Source: Actinomycetaceae bacterium
GTDB taxonomy: Bacteria; Actinomycetota; Actinomycetes; Actinomycetales; Actinomycetaceae
NCBI GenBank assembly: GCA_012516575.1
Contig: JAAYWS010000105.1
Span: 16,429-80,428 of the forward strand
Length of the DNA: 64,000 nucleotides
Direction of reading: 5' to 3'
The position numbers and the translations under genes were made by a program. The notes under the pieces are model-generated. The model was not told the DNA's origin, ran no database searches, and saw nothing but the letters and a program-made list of their open reading frames with translations. Positions 7,678 through 16,342 of the stretch are shown piece by piece (the first letter of the stretch is position 1; each line of letters opens with the position of its first letter).

Positions 7678-9435
7678 TTACAGACCAAGCTCTGCTGCGA
7701 AGTCAGCCTCTTCGAGACGGAGCTTCACATCGCGCAGGTAACGCGAAGCGTCGGCGCCGTCTACGATGCGGTGATCGTAGGAGATAGCAAGGAAGCACTT
7801 CGAACGGATCGAGATAACCTCGTTACCATCCTGATCCTTGACAACGCCCGGTGCCTTAAAGATAGCGCCGGTTCCAAGGATCGCAACATTCGGCTGGTTG
7901 ATAATCGGGGTGTCGAACACTGCGCCGATCGAGCCGGTGTTGGTGATGGTGAAGGTCGAGCCGGAGAGCTCATCCGGGTTGATCTTGCCATCGCGGGTAC
8001 GCACAGCGAGATCGCCAACTGCACGGGAAATACCAGCAATGTTCAGATCGCCAGCATTCTTAATAACCGGAACGAATAGGCCCTTTGGAGTGTCAACAGC
8101 AATGCCAATATGTTCAACATCGTGGTAGACAATCTCATTGCCTTCGACCGATGCGTTAATAATCGGATGTGCCTTGAGCGCCTCGGTTGCAGCCTGGATG
8201 AAGAACGGCAGATAGGTGAGCTTGACGCCTTCGCGCGCATTGAAGGAATCCTTCGCCTTTGCACGCAGGGCGACAATCTTGGTCACGTCGACTTCCATCA
8301 CGGTGGTCAGCTGTGCCGAAACCTCCAGCGACTCGACCATACGCTTGGCGATGGTACGACGCAGGCCGGTCATCTTGGCACGGGTACCACGCTTGGTAGC
8401 AGCCGCCTGAGCCTTCTGGGCCAGTTCGTTCTTTACCGAGCCAGCAGCGGCCGGAGCAGCCGGAGCAGCTGGAGCCGGAGTAGCAGCCTTTGCGGCAGCC
8501 TCAGCAGCGGCGGCGGCAGCAGCTTCAGCAGCGGCCTTAGCTGCGGCAGCGGCAGCTTCGACGTCTTGACGGCGGATACGTCCGCCAACGCCGGTGCCTT
8601 CTACAGCGTTGAGGTCGACGCCGAGCTCCCGGGCGAGCTTGCGCACGATCGGGGTAACATAAGCGGACTTGCCTTCGGTGCCTGCGGCTGGAACAGCCGG
8701 GGCAACAGTAGCCGCCGGAGCAGGTGCTGGTGCCGCCGGGGCGGTAGCTTCAGCAGCAGCCGGAGCATGTGCTACAACTGCGGCGGCTTGCGGTGCCGGA
8801 GTGACAACCGGGGTAGCCTCTTGTGGAACGGCAACGGCTTCGCCACCGATAATGGCAAGCACGGTACCAACTTCAACGGTTTCGTCTTCGCCAACGATAA
8901 TCTGGGTCAGCACGCCGGCTGCCGGAGACGGAACTTCGGAGTCAACCTTGTCGGTGGAAACTTCGAGCAGTGGCTCATCTTCCTCAACCGTGTCTCCAAC
9001 TTCCTTCAGCCACGTAGTTACGGTGCCTTCTTCGACAGATTCGCCGAGTGCCGGCATCTTCACTTCAACGCCACTAGCTGGAGCAGCAGGTGCGGGAGGA
9101 GTCACTACAGCAGAAGCTACTGGAGCCGGGGTGGAAGTAGCTGGTGCGGCCACCGGAGCGGCAGCTGGGGCGGCAGCGGCCGGTGCTGCAACGCCAGAAC
9201 CGTCACCGATGTAGCCCAGAATAGTGCCGACTTCAACGGTTTCGTCTTCGCCGACTTCAATAGATTCAAGAATGCCCGCTGCCGGGGAAGGAACTTCAGA
9301 GTCGACCTTGTCGGTGGAAACCTCGAGAATTGGCTCGTCAAGTTCGACAGTGTCACCGACTTCCTTCAGCCACGTAGTTACGGTGCCTTCTTCAACGGAT
9401 TCGCCCAGTGCGGGCATCTTAATGGGTTCAGACAT
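7678..9435 (-). CDS. sucB: Dihydrolipoamide acyltransferase (E2) of a 2-oxoacid dehydrogenase complex
   Basis: E2 core subunit that passes the acyl group from lipoyl-lysine to CoA. Domains in order: lipoyl domain 1 (1-78, lipoylated Lys43 in EVSTDKVDSE), an Ala/Pro linker, lipoyl domain 2 (123-198, Lys163 in the same motif), a second linker, a peripheral-subunit-binding domain (about 258-293, TPIVRKLARELGVDL), a long Ala-rich linker, and the catalytic domain (about 350-585) ending with SYDHRIVDG (His555, Asp559). In actinobacteria one such E2 often serves both pyruvate and oxoglutarate dehydrogenases, so the symbol is conventional. lpdA (E3) lies 26 nt upstream and is probably co-transcribed. 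No lipA/lipB is nearby. Confidence 0.93.
   Translation of the reverse strand: MSEPIKMPALGESVEEGTVTTWLKEVGDTVELDEPILEVSTDKVDSEVPSPAAGILESIEVGEDETVEVGTILGYIGDGSGVAAPAAAAPAAAPVAAPATSTPAPVASAVVTPPAPAAPASGVEVKMPALGESVEEGTVTTWLKEVGDTVEEDEPLLEVSTDKVDSEVPSPAAGVLTQIIVGEDETVEVGTVLAIIGGEAVAVPQEATPVVTPAPQAAAVVAHAPAAAEATAPAAPAPAPAATVAPAVPAAGTEGKSAYVTPIVRKLARELGVDLNAVEGTGVGGRIRRQDVEAAAAAAKAAAEAAAAAAAEAAAKAATPAPAAPAAPAAAGSVKNELAQKAQAAATKRGTRAKMTGLRRTIAKRMVESLEVSAQLTTVMEVDVTKIVALRAKAKDSFNAREGVKLTYLPFFIQAATEALKAHPIINASVEGNEIVYHDVEHIGIAVDTPKGLFVPVIKNAGDLNIAGISRAVGDLAVRTRDGKINPDELSGSTFTITNTGSIGAVFDTPIINQPNVAILGTGAIFKAPGVVKDQDGNEVISIRSKCFLAISYDHRIVDGADASRYLRDVKLRLEEADFAAELGL
8842..9432 (-). repeat. Duplicated lipoyl-domain coding segments within sucB
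   Basis: The stretches coding for residues 2-77 and about 123-198 are nearly identical over KMPALGESVEEGTVTTWLKE and the lysine motif, at DNA as well as protein level, separated by an Ala/Pro linker. High DNA identity suggests recent duplication or gene conversion between the two domains. Confidence 0.8.
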
Positions 9436-9461
9436 GTCCCTATTTCTTCCTTAGTTTCGCT

Positions 9462-10832
9462 TTAGTTGTGAAGTGGCTTGCCGGCAAGAGCCAGGATTGC
9501 TTCGCCGATAGCTTCGTTTTGAGTGGGGTGTGCATGGATGTAAGAGTCGAAGTCTTCTGGGAAGGCTTCCCAAGAGACCATGAGCTGGCCTTCTCCAACC
9601 TGTTCGCCCATACGTGCGCCAATAGCGTGGAAACCGACAATCGGCCCGTCCTTTTCGCGAACAAGCTTAACGAAGCCGGCAGTGCCAAGCATCTGCGACT
9701 TGCCGTTACCAGCAAGGTTGAACGAGGCGGTTTCTACATTTTCCTTGCCGTACTTTGCAACGGCCTTTTCTTCAGACAGGCCAACCGAGGAAATCTCAGG
9801 ATCGCAGAAGGTGACCTTGGGAATGAGGTTGTCATCGATAGGCTTCGGATTGAGTCCGGCAATTTCTTCGGCTACGAACATGCCGTGGAGGAAACCACGG
9901 TGGGCGAGCTGCGGACCAGGAACAATATCGCCAACTGCGTAGATATTGCCCACGCCAGTGTGCAAGCGCTCGTTCGTAATAACGAAGTCCCGATCAAGGG
10001 TAATGCCTTGCTGCTCGTATCCGAGATTCTGAGTGGCCGGACCGCGACCAATCGCGATCAGGAGCATTTCGGCGTCGTACGTCTTGCCGTCCTGGGTGTA
10101 AACCCGTACACCGTTGGCGTGCTCTTCGACCCGATCAAACATCGTCTTGGTCTTAAAATTAATCTTGCGGCGCCGGAACTGACGCTCAAGCATCTTCGAA
10201 ATCGCGCTATCCTCGGCAGGAACGAGGCGATCAAGGCCCTCAATAATAGTGACATCCGCTCCAAAAGACGCCCAGACCGAAGCAAATTCAACGCCGATGA
10301 CGCCGCCACCAAGGACAATCACCGAGTTTGGAACGTGGTTCAATTCCAAAGCCTGCTCGGAAGTAACAACGCGATCCGTGATCTGCTGTCCGAGGGTCTT
10401 CGAGTATGAGCCCGAAGCCAGCACAATATTCTTGCCCTTCAGACGCTGACCATTAACTTCGACCGTGTCTTGTGCAACGAGACGGCCCCAACCGTTGTAT
10501 GTTGTTACCCCGCGAGATGCAACGAGACCGGTCAGGCCCTTAAACATCTTGGTAATAACGTCATTCTTGTAGGCGTTAAGCGTGTTCATGTCGATGCCTT
10601 CGAACGAACCGCGAACACCAATCTTTGCGCTTTCACGCATTTCGTCAGCAACTTCTGCTGCATGCAAAAGTGCCTTGGTAGGGATACAGCCGCGATGCAG
10701 ACACGTACCTCCAACCTTGTCGCCTTCGACTAGCGCAACGCTAAGTCCAAGTTGTGCGGAACGTAGCGCAGTGGCGTAACCGCCCGAACCTGCACCGAGA
10801 ATAACTACATCGTACTCCTGAGTGTCTGACAC
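9462..10832 (-). CDS. lpdA: Dihydrolipoyl dehydrogenase (E3)
   Basis: FAD enzyme that reoxidises the dihydrolipoyl group of E2 with NAD. The GTG at 10832 is chosen: AGGGAGAGG precedes it and the product then starts SDTQEYDVVILGAGSGGY, right at the FAD fold; a frame back to 10901 adds an unrelated 23 residues. The redox pair is in GGTCLHRGCIPTK (Cys44, Cys49), the NAD fold has VIVLGGGVIGVEFAS, and the C-terminal HAHPTQNEAIGEA carries the catalytic His-Glu. 456 aa, normal length. It is the first gene of the lpdA-sucB pair. Confidence 0.93.
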   Translation of the reverse strand: MSDTQEYDVVILGAGSGGYATALRSAQLGLSVALVEGDKVGGTCLHRGCIPTKALLHAAEVADEMRESAKIGVRGSFEGIDMNTLNAYKNDVITKMFKGLTGLVASRGVTTYNGWGRLVAQDTVEVNGQRLKGKNIVLASGSYSKTLGQQITDRVVTSEQALELNHVPNSVIVLGGGVIGVEFASVWASFGADVTIIEGLDRLVPAEDSAISKMLERQFRRRKINFKTKTMFDRVEEHANGVRVYTQDGKTYDAEMLLIAIGRGPATQNLGYEQQGITLDRDFVITNERLHTGVGNIYAVGDIVPGPQLAHRGFLHGMFVAEEIAGLNPKPIDDNLIPKVTFCDPEISSVGLSEEKAVAKYGKENVETASFNLAGNGKSQMLGTAGFVKLVREKDGPIVGFHAIGARMGEQVGEGQLMVSWEAFPEDFDSYIHAHPTQNEAIGEAILALAGKPLHN

Positions 10833-10976
10833 TGACCTCTCCCTTGAAGCTAGTTCGTAGAGTTCTGGACTGTTTCCAGTCTCATTGAATAATTCTTCCA
10901 CTTTCCGTTTTTAAATGCTTGTTATACCAAGAAAATATTACGCGCATAACGGAATAGTGGCACATAGCATGAGAAG

Positions 10977-11025
10977 AACTGGGAATTTGCCAACGCCCAG
11001 TAAGGAGAGCGGCAAATTCCCAGTT
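10977..11025 (-). terminator. Long inverted repeat downstream of pepA
   Basis: Perfect 15-bp arms (AACTGGGAATTTGCC at 10977-10991 and complement at 11011-11025) around a 19-nt loop, about 40 nt after the pepA stop. No clear U-run follows. It resembles the glnA 3' structure in having long perfect arms, a long loop and a GGGAAT core. Confidence 0.55.
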
Positions 11026-11066
11026 CATCATATTGCTGTGCTTACGTTCTGATGCGGTTCCAGTCT

Positions 11067-12491
11067 TTAACGTTCGACGTAGTTGACCAAAGTTCGGAGC
11101 ATGACGCCGGTGGCTTCCTTCGGTGTGTAGCCGTAGGGAGCTTCACGGTTGAACGAGGGCCCAGCAATATCGATATGACCCCACGGGGTGTCGCCGACGA
11201 ACTCTTTGAGGAACAAACCGGCAACCAGCATGCCGCCGTAACGCGAGCCCGAATTTTGCATATCAGCAACAGTAGAATCAAGGCTCTTGCGTAGTTCCGC
11301 AGGTAACGGCATTGCCCACGCCGGTTCACCAGCCGTATCAGCGGCCGTAACAATACCGTCACGTACCTGTGCAGTTCCCATGACGCCGGTGGTTCGGTTG
11401 CCTAGCGCCACCATTTGCGCGCCGGTGAGGGTCGCAATATCAATAACCTCATCGGGGTTTTCGGACGTAGCCATCAACAGGCCGTCGGCGAGGACTAGGC
11501 GGCCTTCGGCGTCGGTATTATTAATCTCCACCGAGGTGCCATTGCGGTAAACGATAACGTCATCAGGGCGTCCTGCCGTGGATGAGACCATGTTTTCTGC
11601 CATGCACAACCAGCCCACAACCCGACGCGGCACTTCCAGTTTCGCTGCCGCAATGAGCGTATTGAGCACCGTTGCGGCACCGGCCATATCTGATTTCATT
11701 TCGGTAATGAATTGCGAGGGCTTAAGGGAATAGCCGCCGGTGTCGAAAGTAATTCCTTTACCCACAAGAGCGGTGAAACCCGAAGCATTCGCAGGGTTCC
11801 ACTCAAGACGCACCAAACGCGGGGGAGTAGCTGAACCTGCTCCTACATGGAGCAGCCCGACCAGATTCTCTTCTGCCAGTTCCTTTTCAGTAAAGACCTT
11901 GACCGATAGGCCAGCAGCAGTAGCTTCCTGTTCAGCAAGCTCAGCAAAAGTGACCGGGTTCAGATCCTTCGGTGAGGTGTTAACCAAATCGCGGGTGCGA
12001 TTAACCGCTGCCGCAATAGCCTGCGACCGGGCCGAAACCGTGTCTTCAAGCGCAGACACAACGGTTACCGACGCTACGGGAGCTTTCTTTGGCTTCTTGT
12101 ACTCATTAAAGGAATACGCGCCGAGTAGCACGCCCTCACATAGTGCGGCGAGTTCGGCGTCGGTCGAATGCTCAATAGCCAACGTAAGCTCAGCAAGACC
12201 GGCTCCTGCCCGAGCGGCAACGCCTGCCGCAGCGCGAAGTGCATCGAGATTACTGGGGTCTTCAACGCCGACCGCAATCACACGCTTTGTTGGATCGTTC
12301 GGATTGACTAATGTGGTAGCTGAATCAGCGCCCGCAGAAGCATCCAGCGTCTTTAACGCCTGCTCAACCGCGGCAACAAATTCTTGGTTATCAATACCAG
12401 TAACAACGCTAACGGCGTCGTCTTTCTTGGTTACGCCCACTGCAAGATTGCAGGCGAGGTCAAAATCAGAAGAAATATTTAATTGAGTCAT
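11067..12491 (-). CDS. pepA: Leucyl aminopeptidase, M17 family
   Basis: Two-metal cytosolic exopeptidase that removes N-terminal residues from peptides. The ATG at 12491 gives MTQLNISSDF, a normal N-terminus and 474 aa; an upstream ATG at 12512 adds only seven residues. The C-terminal catalytic half has GKGITFDTGGYSLKPS with the metal/active-site Lys and Asp, then the family signature NTDAEGRLVLADGL and a final GWxxxx-type small-residue region. The N-terminal half (about 1-160) is the variable macro-like domain. It stands between lpdA and DUF3043, an order I recall from mycobacteria (pepB). No strong ribosome binding site is visible. Confidence 0.92.
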   Translation of the reverse strand: MTQLNISSDFDLACNLAVGVTKKDDAVSVVTGIDNQEFVAAVEQALKTLDASAGADSATTLVNPNDPTKRVIAVGVEDPSNLDALRAAAGVAARAGAGLAELTLAIEHSTDAELAALCEGVLLGAYSFNEYKKPKKAPVASVTVVSALEDTVSARSQAIAAAVNRTRDLVNTSPKDLNPVTFAELAEQEATAAGLSVKVFTEKELAEENLVGLLHVGAGSATPPRLVRLEWNPANASGFTALVGKGITFDTGGYSLKPSQFITEMKSDMAGAATVLNTLIAAAKLEVPRRVVGWLCMAENMVSSTAGRPDDVIVYRNGTSVEINNTDAEGRLVLADGLLMATSENPDEVIDIATLTGAQMVALGNRTTGVMGTAQVRDGIVTAADTAGEPAWAMPLPAELRKSLDSTVADMQNSGSRYGGMLVAGLFLKEFVGDTPWGHIDIAGPSFNREAPYGYTPKEATGVMLRTLVNYVER

Positions 12492-12519
12492 GCCCACCAT
12501 CATAGCGGGCATAGCTCAT

Positions 12520-13224
12520 TTACTTCTTTCCTGCCCTGTTTGCTTTTTTCGCTTCACGCGCAGCTTTAACATCTTCTTTGGATGATCCTTCAGGGTATTC
12601 GCCGCGCTTGACCATCGGCCGGGGAAGACGCCAATTTGGCAGGTAGACACACCGGGCAAAGAGCTGCCAGCCCAGCCAGCGCGGGTAATTATCTTCGCCA
12701 AAACGATGCTTCACCAGTAGCTTCGTCCGCTGTACAACGAGGATCGCTTGAAGGGTCATAAGACCGAAAGCTGTGTAGATCGTCACCGTTGCCCAGTACG
12801 CGAATTGCGGATACTTAGTAGCCATAAAAAGAACTGGCAGCATCAGGAGTGCGACCGGCATGAACCATTGAGAAAACGGAGCTGATGAGTCAACATAATC
12901 GCGTGCCCAACGCCGGACTTTTCCACGATACTGGGCGGGCATATGCTTTTCGTCGCCTGTGCGCAAGGCATGCTGCTGAAGCTTATAAATCTCGTTAGAA
13001 CGTGCCCGACGCTCGGCATTCTGGGCTTTCTGCTCCTCTTTTGACAGTGAGGCATCACTGCTAATCAACGGACGACGCCGAGCGCGTTCAGCTTCTTTGC
13101 GCGTGGGGGTAGGAGCACCCTTCGGTGGGGTATAACCCTTCGGCATTTGTGCCTGTGTCTTGCTATCAGCGGTGGAATCCGAAGTAGCCTGATTCGATTT
13201 TTTCTTTCCGAATAATCCGAACAC
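12520..13224 (-). CDS. DUF3043 membrane protein
   Basis: 234 aa. A charged N-terminal half (about 1-125) starts MFGLFGKKK and holds PKGAPTPTRKEAERARRRP and YRGKVRRWARDYVDSS, followed by two membrane helices (about 128-172) and a basic C-terminus with LPNWRLPRPMVKRGEYP. These are the features of DUF3043, a family conserved across actinobacteria without an assigned function. In M. tuberculosis the member sits beside the glycerate-kinase-like and ErpA-like genes, as it does here across the divergent M20 peptidase gene. Probably an inner-membrane protein with cytoplasmic ends. Confidence 0.85.
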   Translation of the reverse strand: MFGLFGKKKSNQATSDSTADSKTQAQMPKGYTPPKGAPTPTRKEAERARRRPLISSDASLSKEEQKAQNAERRARSNEIYKLQQHALRTGDEKHMPAQYRGKVRRWARDYVDSSAPFSQWFMPVALLMLPVLFMATKYPQFAYWATVTIYTAFGLMTLQAILVVQRTKLLVKHRFGEDNYPRWLGWQLFARCVYLPNWRLPRPMVKRGEYPEGSSKEDVKAAREAKKANRAGKK

Positions 13225-13343
13225 CTTATATCCTTTACCGGCTAGTAATCACTGGGTCATACTCTACCGTGTAAGGGAATAAAACATCTGGCTGTCTTGC
13301 ATGGGCTCGAAAATACTCCGTTGCTCAGAGTATGGTGTCCCTC

Positions 13344-14687
13344 ATGAGTACCGAGACGATTGCTGCCCGTGTTGACGCGGCTTTAGACCAACATATAGCC
13401 GACTTAAAAGAGTTTGTCGGTATTGAATCAGTATCAGCAGACGCCTTTGATCAGGCAACCTTGCAAGATTCGGCGCAGTGGGTGGCGCGCCAGGCAACGC
13501 GTCTTGGGCTGACCACCGAGATTATTGAACTGGAAACTAGTTCCGGACTAGTGGGCCGCCCGGCGGTGTTAGCACATCGTCCAGCAACTCCGGGTAAACC
13601 GACGGTGTTGCTTTATGCCCATCATGATGTGCAACCTCCGGGAGATGCGGCAGACTGGGATTCGCCGGCTTTCGCTGCCGAGGTGCGTAATGGGCGGCTT
13701 TATGGCCGTGGTAGTGCGGATGATAAGGCTGGGGTGCTCGTTCATTTGGGTGCAATCGCCGCGGCTGATCCGGGGGTTGGAATTCGGCTTTTTGTTGAGG
13801 GTGAAGAAGAAATCGGCTCGCCGACTTTTGTTGATTTCCTCAAGGTTTATCGTCAGCAACTGGCTGCGGATGTGATTATTGTGGCTGATTCGTCCAACTG
13901 GAAAGTGGGCATCCCATCGCTGACAACATCCTTGCGCGGGGTAGTGCGTTTGGATGTAACCGTGCGCGGGTTAGATCACGCTTTACATTCGGGAATGTTC
14001 GGTGGTCCGGCACTAGATGCGGTGGTGTTAGCGTCCCGGTTAATTGCTACTTTGCACGATGAACACGGCGATGTAGCAGTGCCTGGTTTGCTGGGATACG
14101 ACACAACCGAGGTTGATTATCCGGAGGATGAGCTTCGCCGGGATGCTGGAATTTTGGACGGTGTGAAGCTCGCAGGTTCGGGATCTTTCACGTCTCGACT
14201 GTGGACTAAACCTGCTATTTCGGTGATTGGCATGGACGTGACACCGGTTGATATGGCTTCGAATACGCTCATACCCGCGGTGAATATGGCGATTTCTTTG
14301 CGCGTGGCGCCGGGCCAGGATTCGGCACAAGCCGGAGATATTCTGGCGGCTTATTTACGTGCAAACGCGCCGTTGGGTGCGCAAGTGGATGTAGCGGTTT
14401 CGGAATCTGGTCCAGCTTTTGAAGCTGGTGAAGATACTCCAGCGGCGCAGATGTTTCGGGATGCTTTGGAACAAGCGTGGGGCGTGGAACCCGTGGATAT
14501 TGGCCAAGGTGGATCTATTCCTTTCATCGCGGATTTTGCTGAGCAATTCCCTGACGCGCAAATCTTGGTCACTGGGATTGAAGATCCAGATACCCGGGCA
14601 CATGGGGCTAACGAGTCTGTGCATTTGGGGGATTTCCGGAACGCGATTGTTGCCGAGGCGCTTTTCTTAACCGAACTAGGCAAATAA
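13344..14687 (+). CDS. M20 family dipeptidase / metallopeptidase
   Basis: Zinc-dependent cytosolic hydrolase of dipeptides or related amide substrates; substrate not predictable. Motifs: LLYAHHDVQPPGD with the metal His and Asp, GRGSADDKAGVLVHL with the bridging Asp, and FVEGEEEIGSP with the catalytic Glu pair, then the dimerisation insert with SGMFGGPALDAV, and a late GANESVHLGDF holding the last His ligand. I use the ATG at 13344: TATGGT stands 7 nt upstream like a -10 box and there is no ribosome binding site, so the mRNA may be leaderless; the ATG at 13332 lies within that hexamer. 447 aa. Divergent from DUF3043. Confidence 0.9.
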   Translation: MSTETIAARVDAALDQHIADLKEFVGIESVSADAFDQATLQDSAQWVARQATRLGLTTEIIELETSSGLVGRPAVLAHRPATPGKPTVLLYAHHDVQPPGDAADWDSPAFAAEVRNGRLYGRGSADDKAGVLVHLGAIAAADPGVGIRLFVEGEEEIGSPTFVDFLKVYRQQLAADVIIVADSSNWKVGIPSLTTSLRGVVRLDVTVRGLDHALHSGMFGGPALDAVVLASRLIATLHDEHGDVAVPGLLGYDTTEVDYPEDELRRDAGILDGVKLAGSGSFTSRLWTKPAISVIGMDVTPVDMASNTLIPAVNMAISLRVAPGQDSAQAGDILAAYLRANAPLGAQVDVAVSESGPAFEAGEDTPAAQMFRDALEQAWGVEPVDIGQGGSIPFIADFAEQFPDAQILVTGIEDPDTRAHGANESVHLGDFRNAIVAEALFLTELGK

Positions 14688-14707
14688 TAACGCGCAAGTA
14701 GGACGAC

Positions 14708-15859
14708 GTGAAAATTGCGGTAGTTGCTCAAGCATTAGCTGGATGCGGTCCGGACGAAGTAGGCGCGATTTTTCAACGCGAATGGTTAGCGCGGCGCCCC
14801 CAGGATGATGTTGAGGTGCAGCTGGGTTCGGACGGAGTGCTTGTTGACGACGTCGGAACCGGATTGGATGTGGTGTTTCGTTCGAGATACCCAGATTCAG
14901 TGGAGATGGTTAGGGAGCGGCCCGAACGCGCCGTGCACTATGACGTTTCTGCGAAGGTCGGCATGATTGATCTGGCTTGCAATCGGACGTGGCCGCAGGT
15001 AGAGCAAGCGAATGAGATGGTTGGCGGGTGGGTGGACCATGCGGTTCCGCCTCATGGCAGTAGTGCTTATCTTGCTGAGGATATTCGAGAGCTTATAGAG
15101 CGGGGTGCTCGGCGGATTCACCTGCATTTACCGAGGCTTTTTGCCGATTCTGATCTTGGCTGGGGATTTTTGGCGGAGCTTTCGGGGATAGCGGTAGGTC
15201 AGCAGTCTACAGTTGACGACCTTCGTGCAGTGTTAAGCGCGGCCCGTCAACGCTTGTTAACGTGCCGAATTGATGTGACGTATGCGGGGGATTTATCGCT
15301 TAGCGGGGTTAATGGGATGGCCCGGGCGTGGGCGAGTGCGGGAATGGATCCATTGCATGCGCAAGAAGCTGAAAAAGATATTGGCGCGTGGAGCGCACTG
15401 ATGGTCAAAGCTAGCCAGAATGAAGAAAACACGTTACTGGCAAGACCGCAAGTTGACGTTCGCTCTGTTTATACCGGTGTTGGCGGAGGACTGGCGTATG
15501 TATTGGCGGTTTTAGGTGCGGGAATCTTTCATGTTGGTAGCTATATTCCGCATGCTTACTGGCCTGAAGGTGATAGTGAGGCGGAGCTATTCGTTTATGT
15601 CACCGACACTATTGGTCTGGAAGTGCCTGCTGGTTTGAACGAAATGGTGGCCAGAGCGGAAGAATTGGCGGCTCCGGCGGTTTTGCTCACGCGCTATGAT
15701 CAGGTGCGTCGAGGCGATGCGCGTCGGTTAGGACTAGATGGGCATTATCAGCTACTAAACCGCTTGGGAACTGCGGCCCAAGATAATAGTCCAATTAATA
15801 TTCCACAGCAGTTGGCGCAAACTGTGCAAAAGCTTGCCCAAACGTGGGGTTGGGATTGA
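14708..15859 (+). CDS. Divergent glycerate-kinase-family protein
   Basis: 383 aa. The start MKIAVVAQALAGCGPDEVGAIFQREW matches the opening of GlxK-type glycerate kinases (KIVxAPDSFKGxLsA-like), and GVGGGLAYVLAVLGAG near 256-272 matches their glycine-rich GGLGAALLALGA segment. The late kinase motif around ITGEGRLD is not recognisable; the region reads FVYVTDTIGLEVPAGLNEM, so catalysis may be lost or altered. Synteny supports the family call: from memory Rv2205c (glycerate kinase) stands beside the ErpA-like Rv2204c, and here erpA follows. It follows the M20 gene after 20 nt and may share its transcript. Confidence 0.6.
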   Translation: MKIAVVAQALAGCGPDEVGAIFQREWLARRPQDDVEVQLGSDGVLVDDVGTGLDVVFRSRYPDSVEMVRERPERAVHYDVSAKVGMIDLACNRTWPQVEQANEMVGGWVDHAVPPHGSSAYLAEDIRELIERGARRIHLHLPRLFADSDLGWGFLAELSGIAVGQQSTVDDLRAVLSAARQRLLTCRIDVTYAGDLSLSGVNGMARAWASAGMDPLHAQEAEKDIGAWSALMVKASQNEENTLLARPQVDVRSVYTGVGGGLAYVLAVLGAGIFHVGSYIPHAYWPEGDSEAELFVYVTDTIGLEVPAGLNEMVARAEELAAPAVLLTRYDQVRRGDARRLGLDGHYQLLNRLGTAAQDNSPINIPQQLAQTVQKLAQTWGWD

Positions 15860-15953
15860 GACGAATACCAACTTCGCTGTGAGCGTCACCATTGGTAGGT
15901 AATAGCCGAAACATATAGTCTTACTTCGTATTGATTATTATCTGGAGGTTCAT

Positions 15954-16295
15954 ATGACTCAGATCGCAACGCATGGTGTTAAGCTCACCGATGTAGCTGC
16001 ACAAAAGGTGAAGTCCTTGCTTGAGCAGGAAGGCCGTGACGATCTGCGGCTACGCGTAGCTGTTCAGCCCGGTGGATGTTCGGGGCTGATTTACCAGCTG
16101 TATTTCGACGAGCGGCTTCTTGATGGGGATGCTATCGCCGAATTCGAAGGCGTTGAAGTAGTTGTCGACAAGATGTCGGTTCCTTACCTTGACGGTGCCT
16201 TAATCGATTTCGCTGATTCGATTGAACGTCAAGGATTTACGATTGACAATCCAAACGCGCAGGGCAGTTGTGCGTGTGGGGAGTCTTTCCACTGA
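15954..16295 (+). CDS. erpA: Iron-sulfur cluster insertion protein, HesB/IscA/ErpA type
   Basis: 113 aa A-type carrier that passes Fe-S clusters to client enzymes. GGCSGLIYQLYFD holds the first conserved Cys and the C-terminal GSCACGESF the CxC pair. GGAGG precedes the ATG by 6 nt. A 94-nt gap follows the glycerate-kinase-like gene, so it likely has its own promoter. Aconitase, encoded at 48.7 kb, is a possible client, but this is only inference. Confidence 0.92.
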   Translation: MTQIATHGVKLTDVAAQKVKSLLEQEGRDDLRLRVAVQPGGCSGLIYQLYFDERLLDGDAIAEFEGVEVVVDKMSVPYLDGALIDFADSIERQGFTIDNPNAQGSCACGESFH

Positions 16296-16342
16296 TAGGT
16301 ATGCGGGTCGGTTCGGCCCGCACACTACTATAAGGAGATAGC

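Noticed and set aside
8110..9465. 451-codon plus-strand ORF opposite sucB
   Set aside because: Ser/Gly/Cys/Arg-rich shadow of the Ala/Pro-rich linker coding; sucB is fully supported on the other strand.
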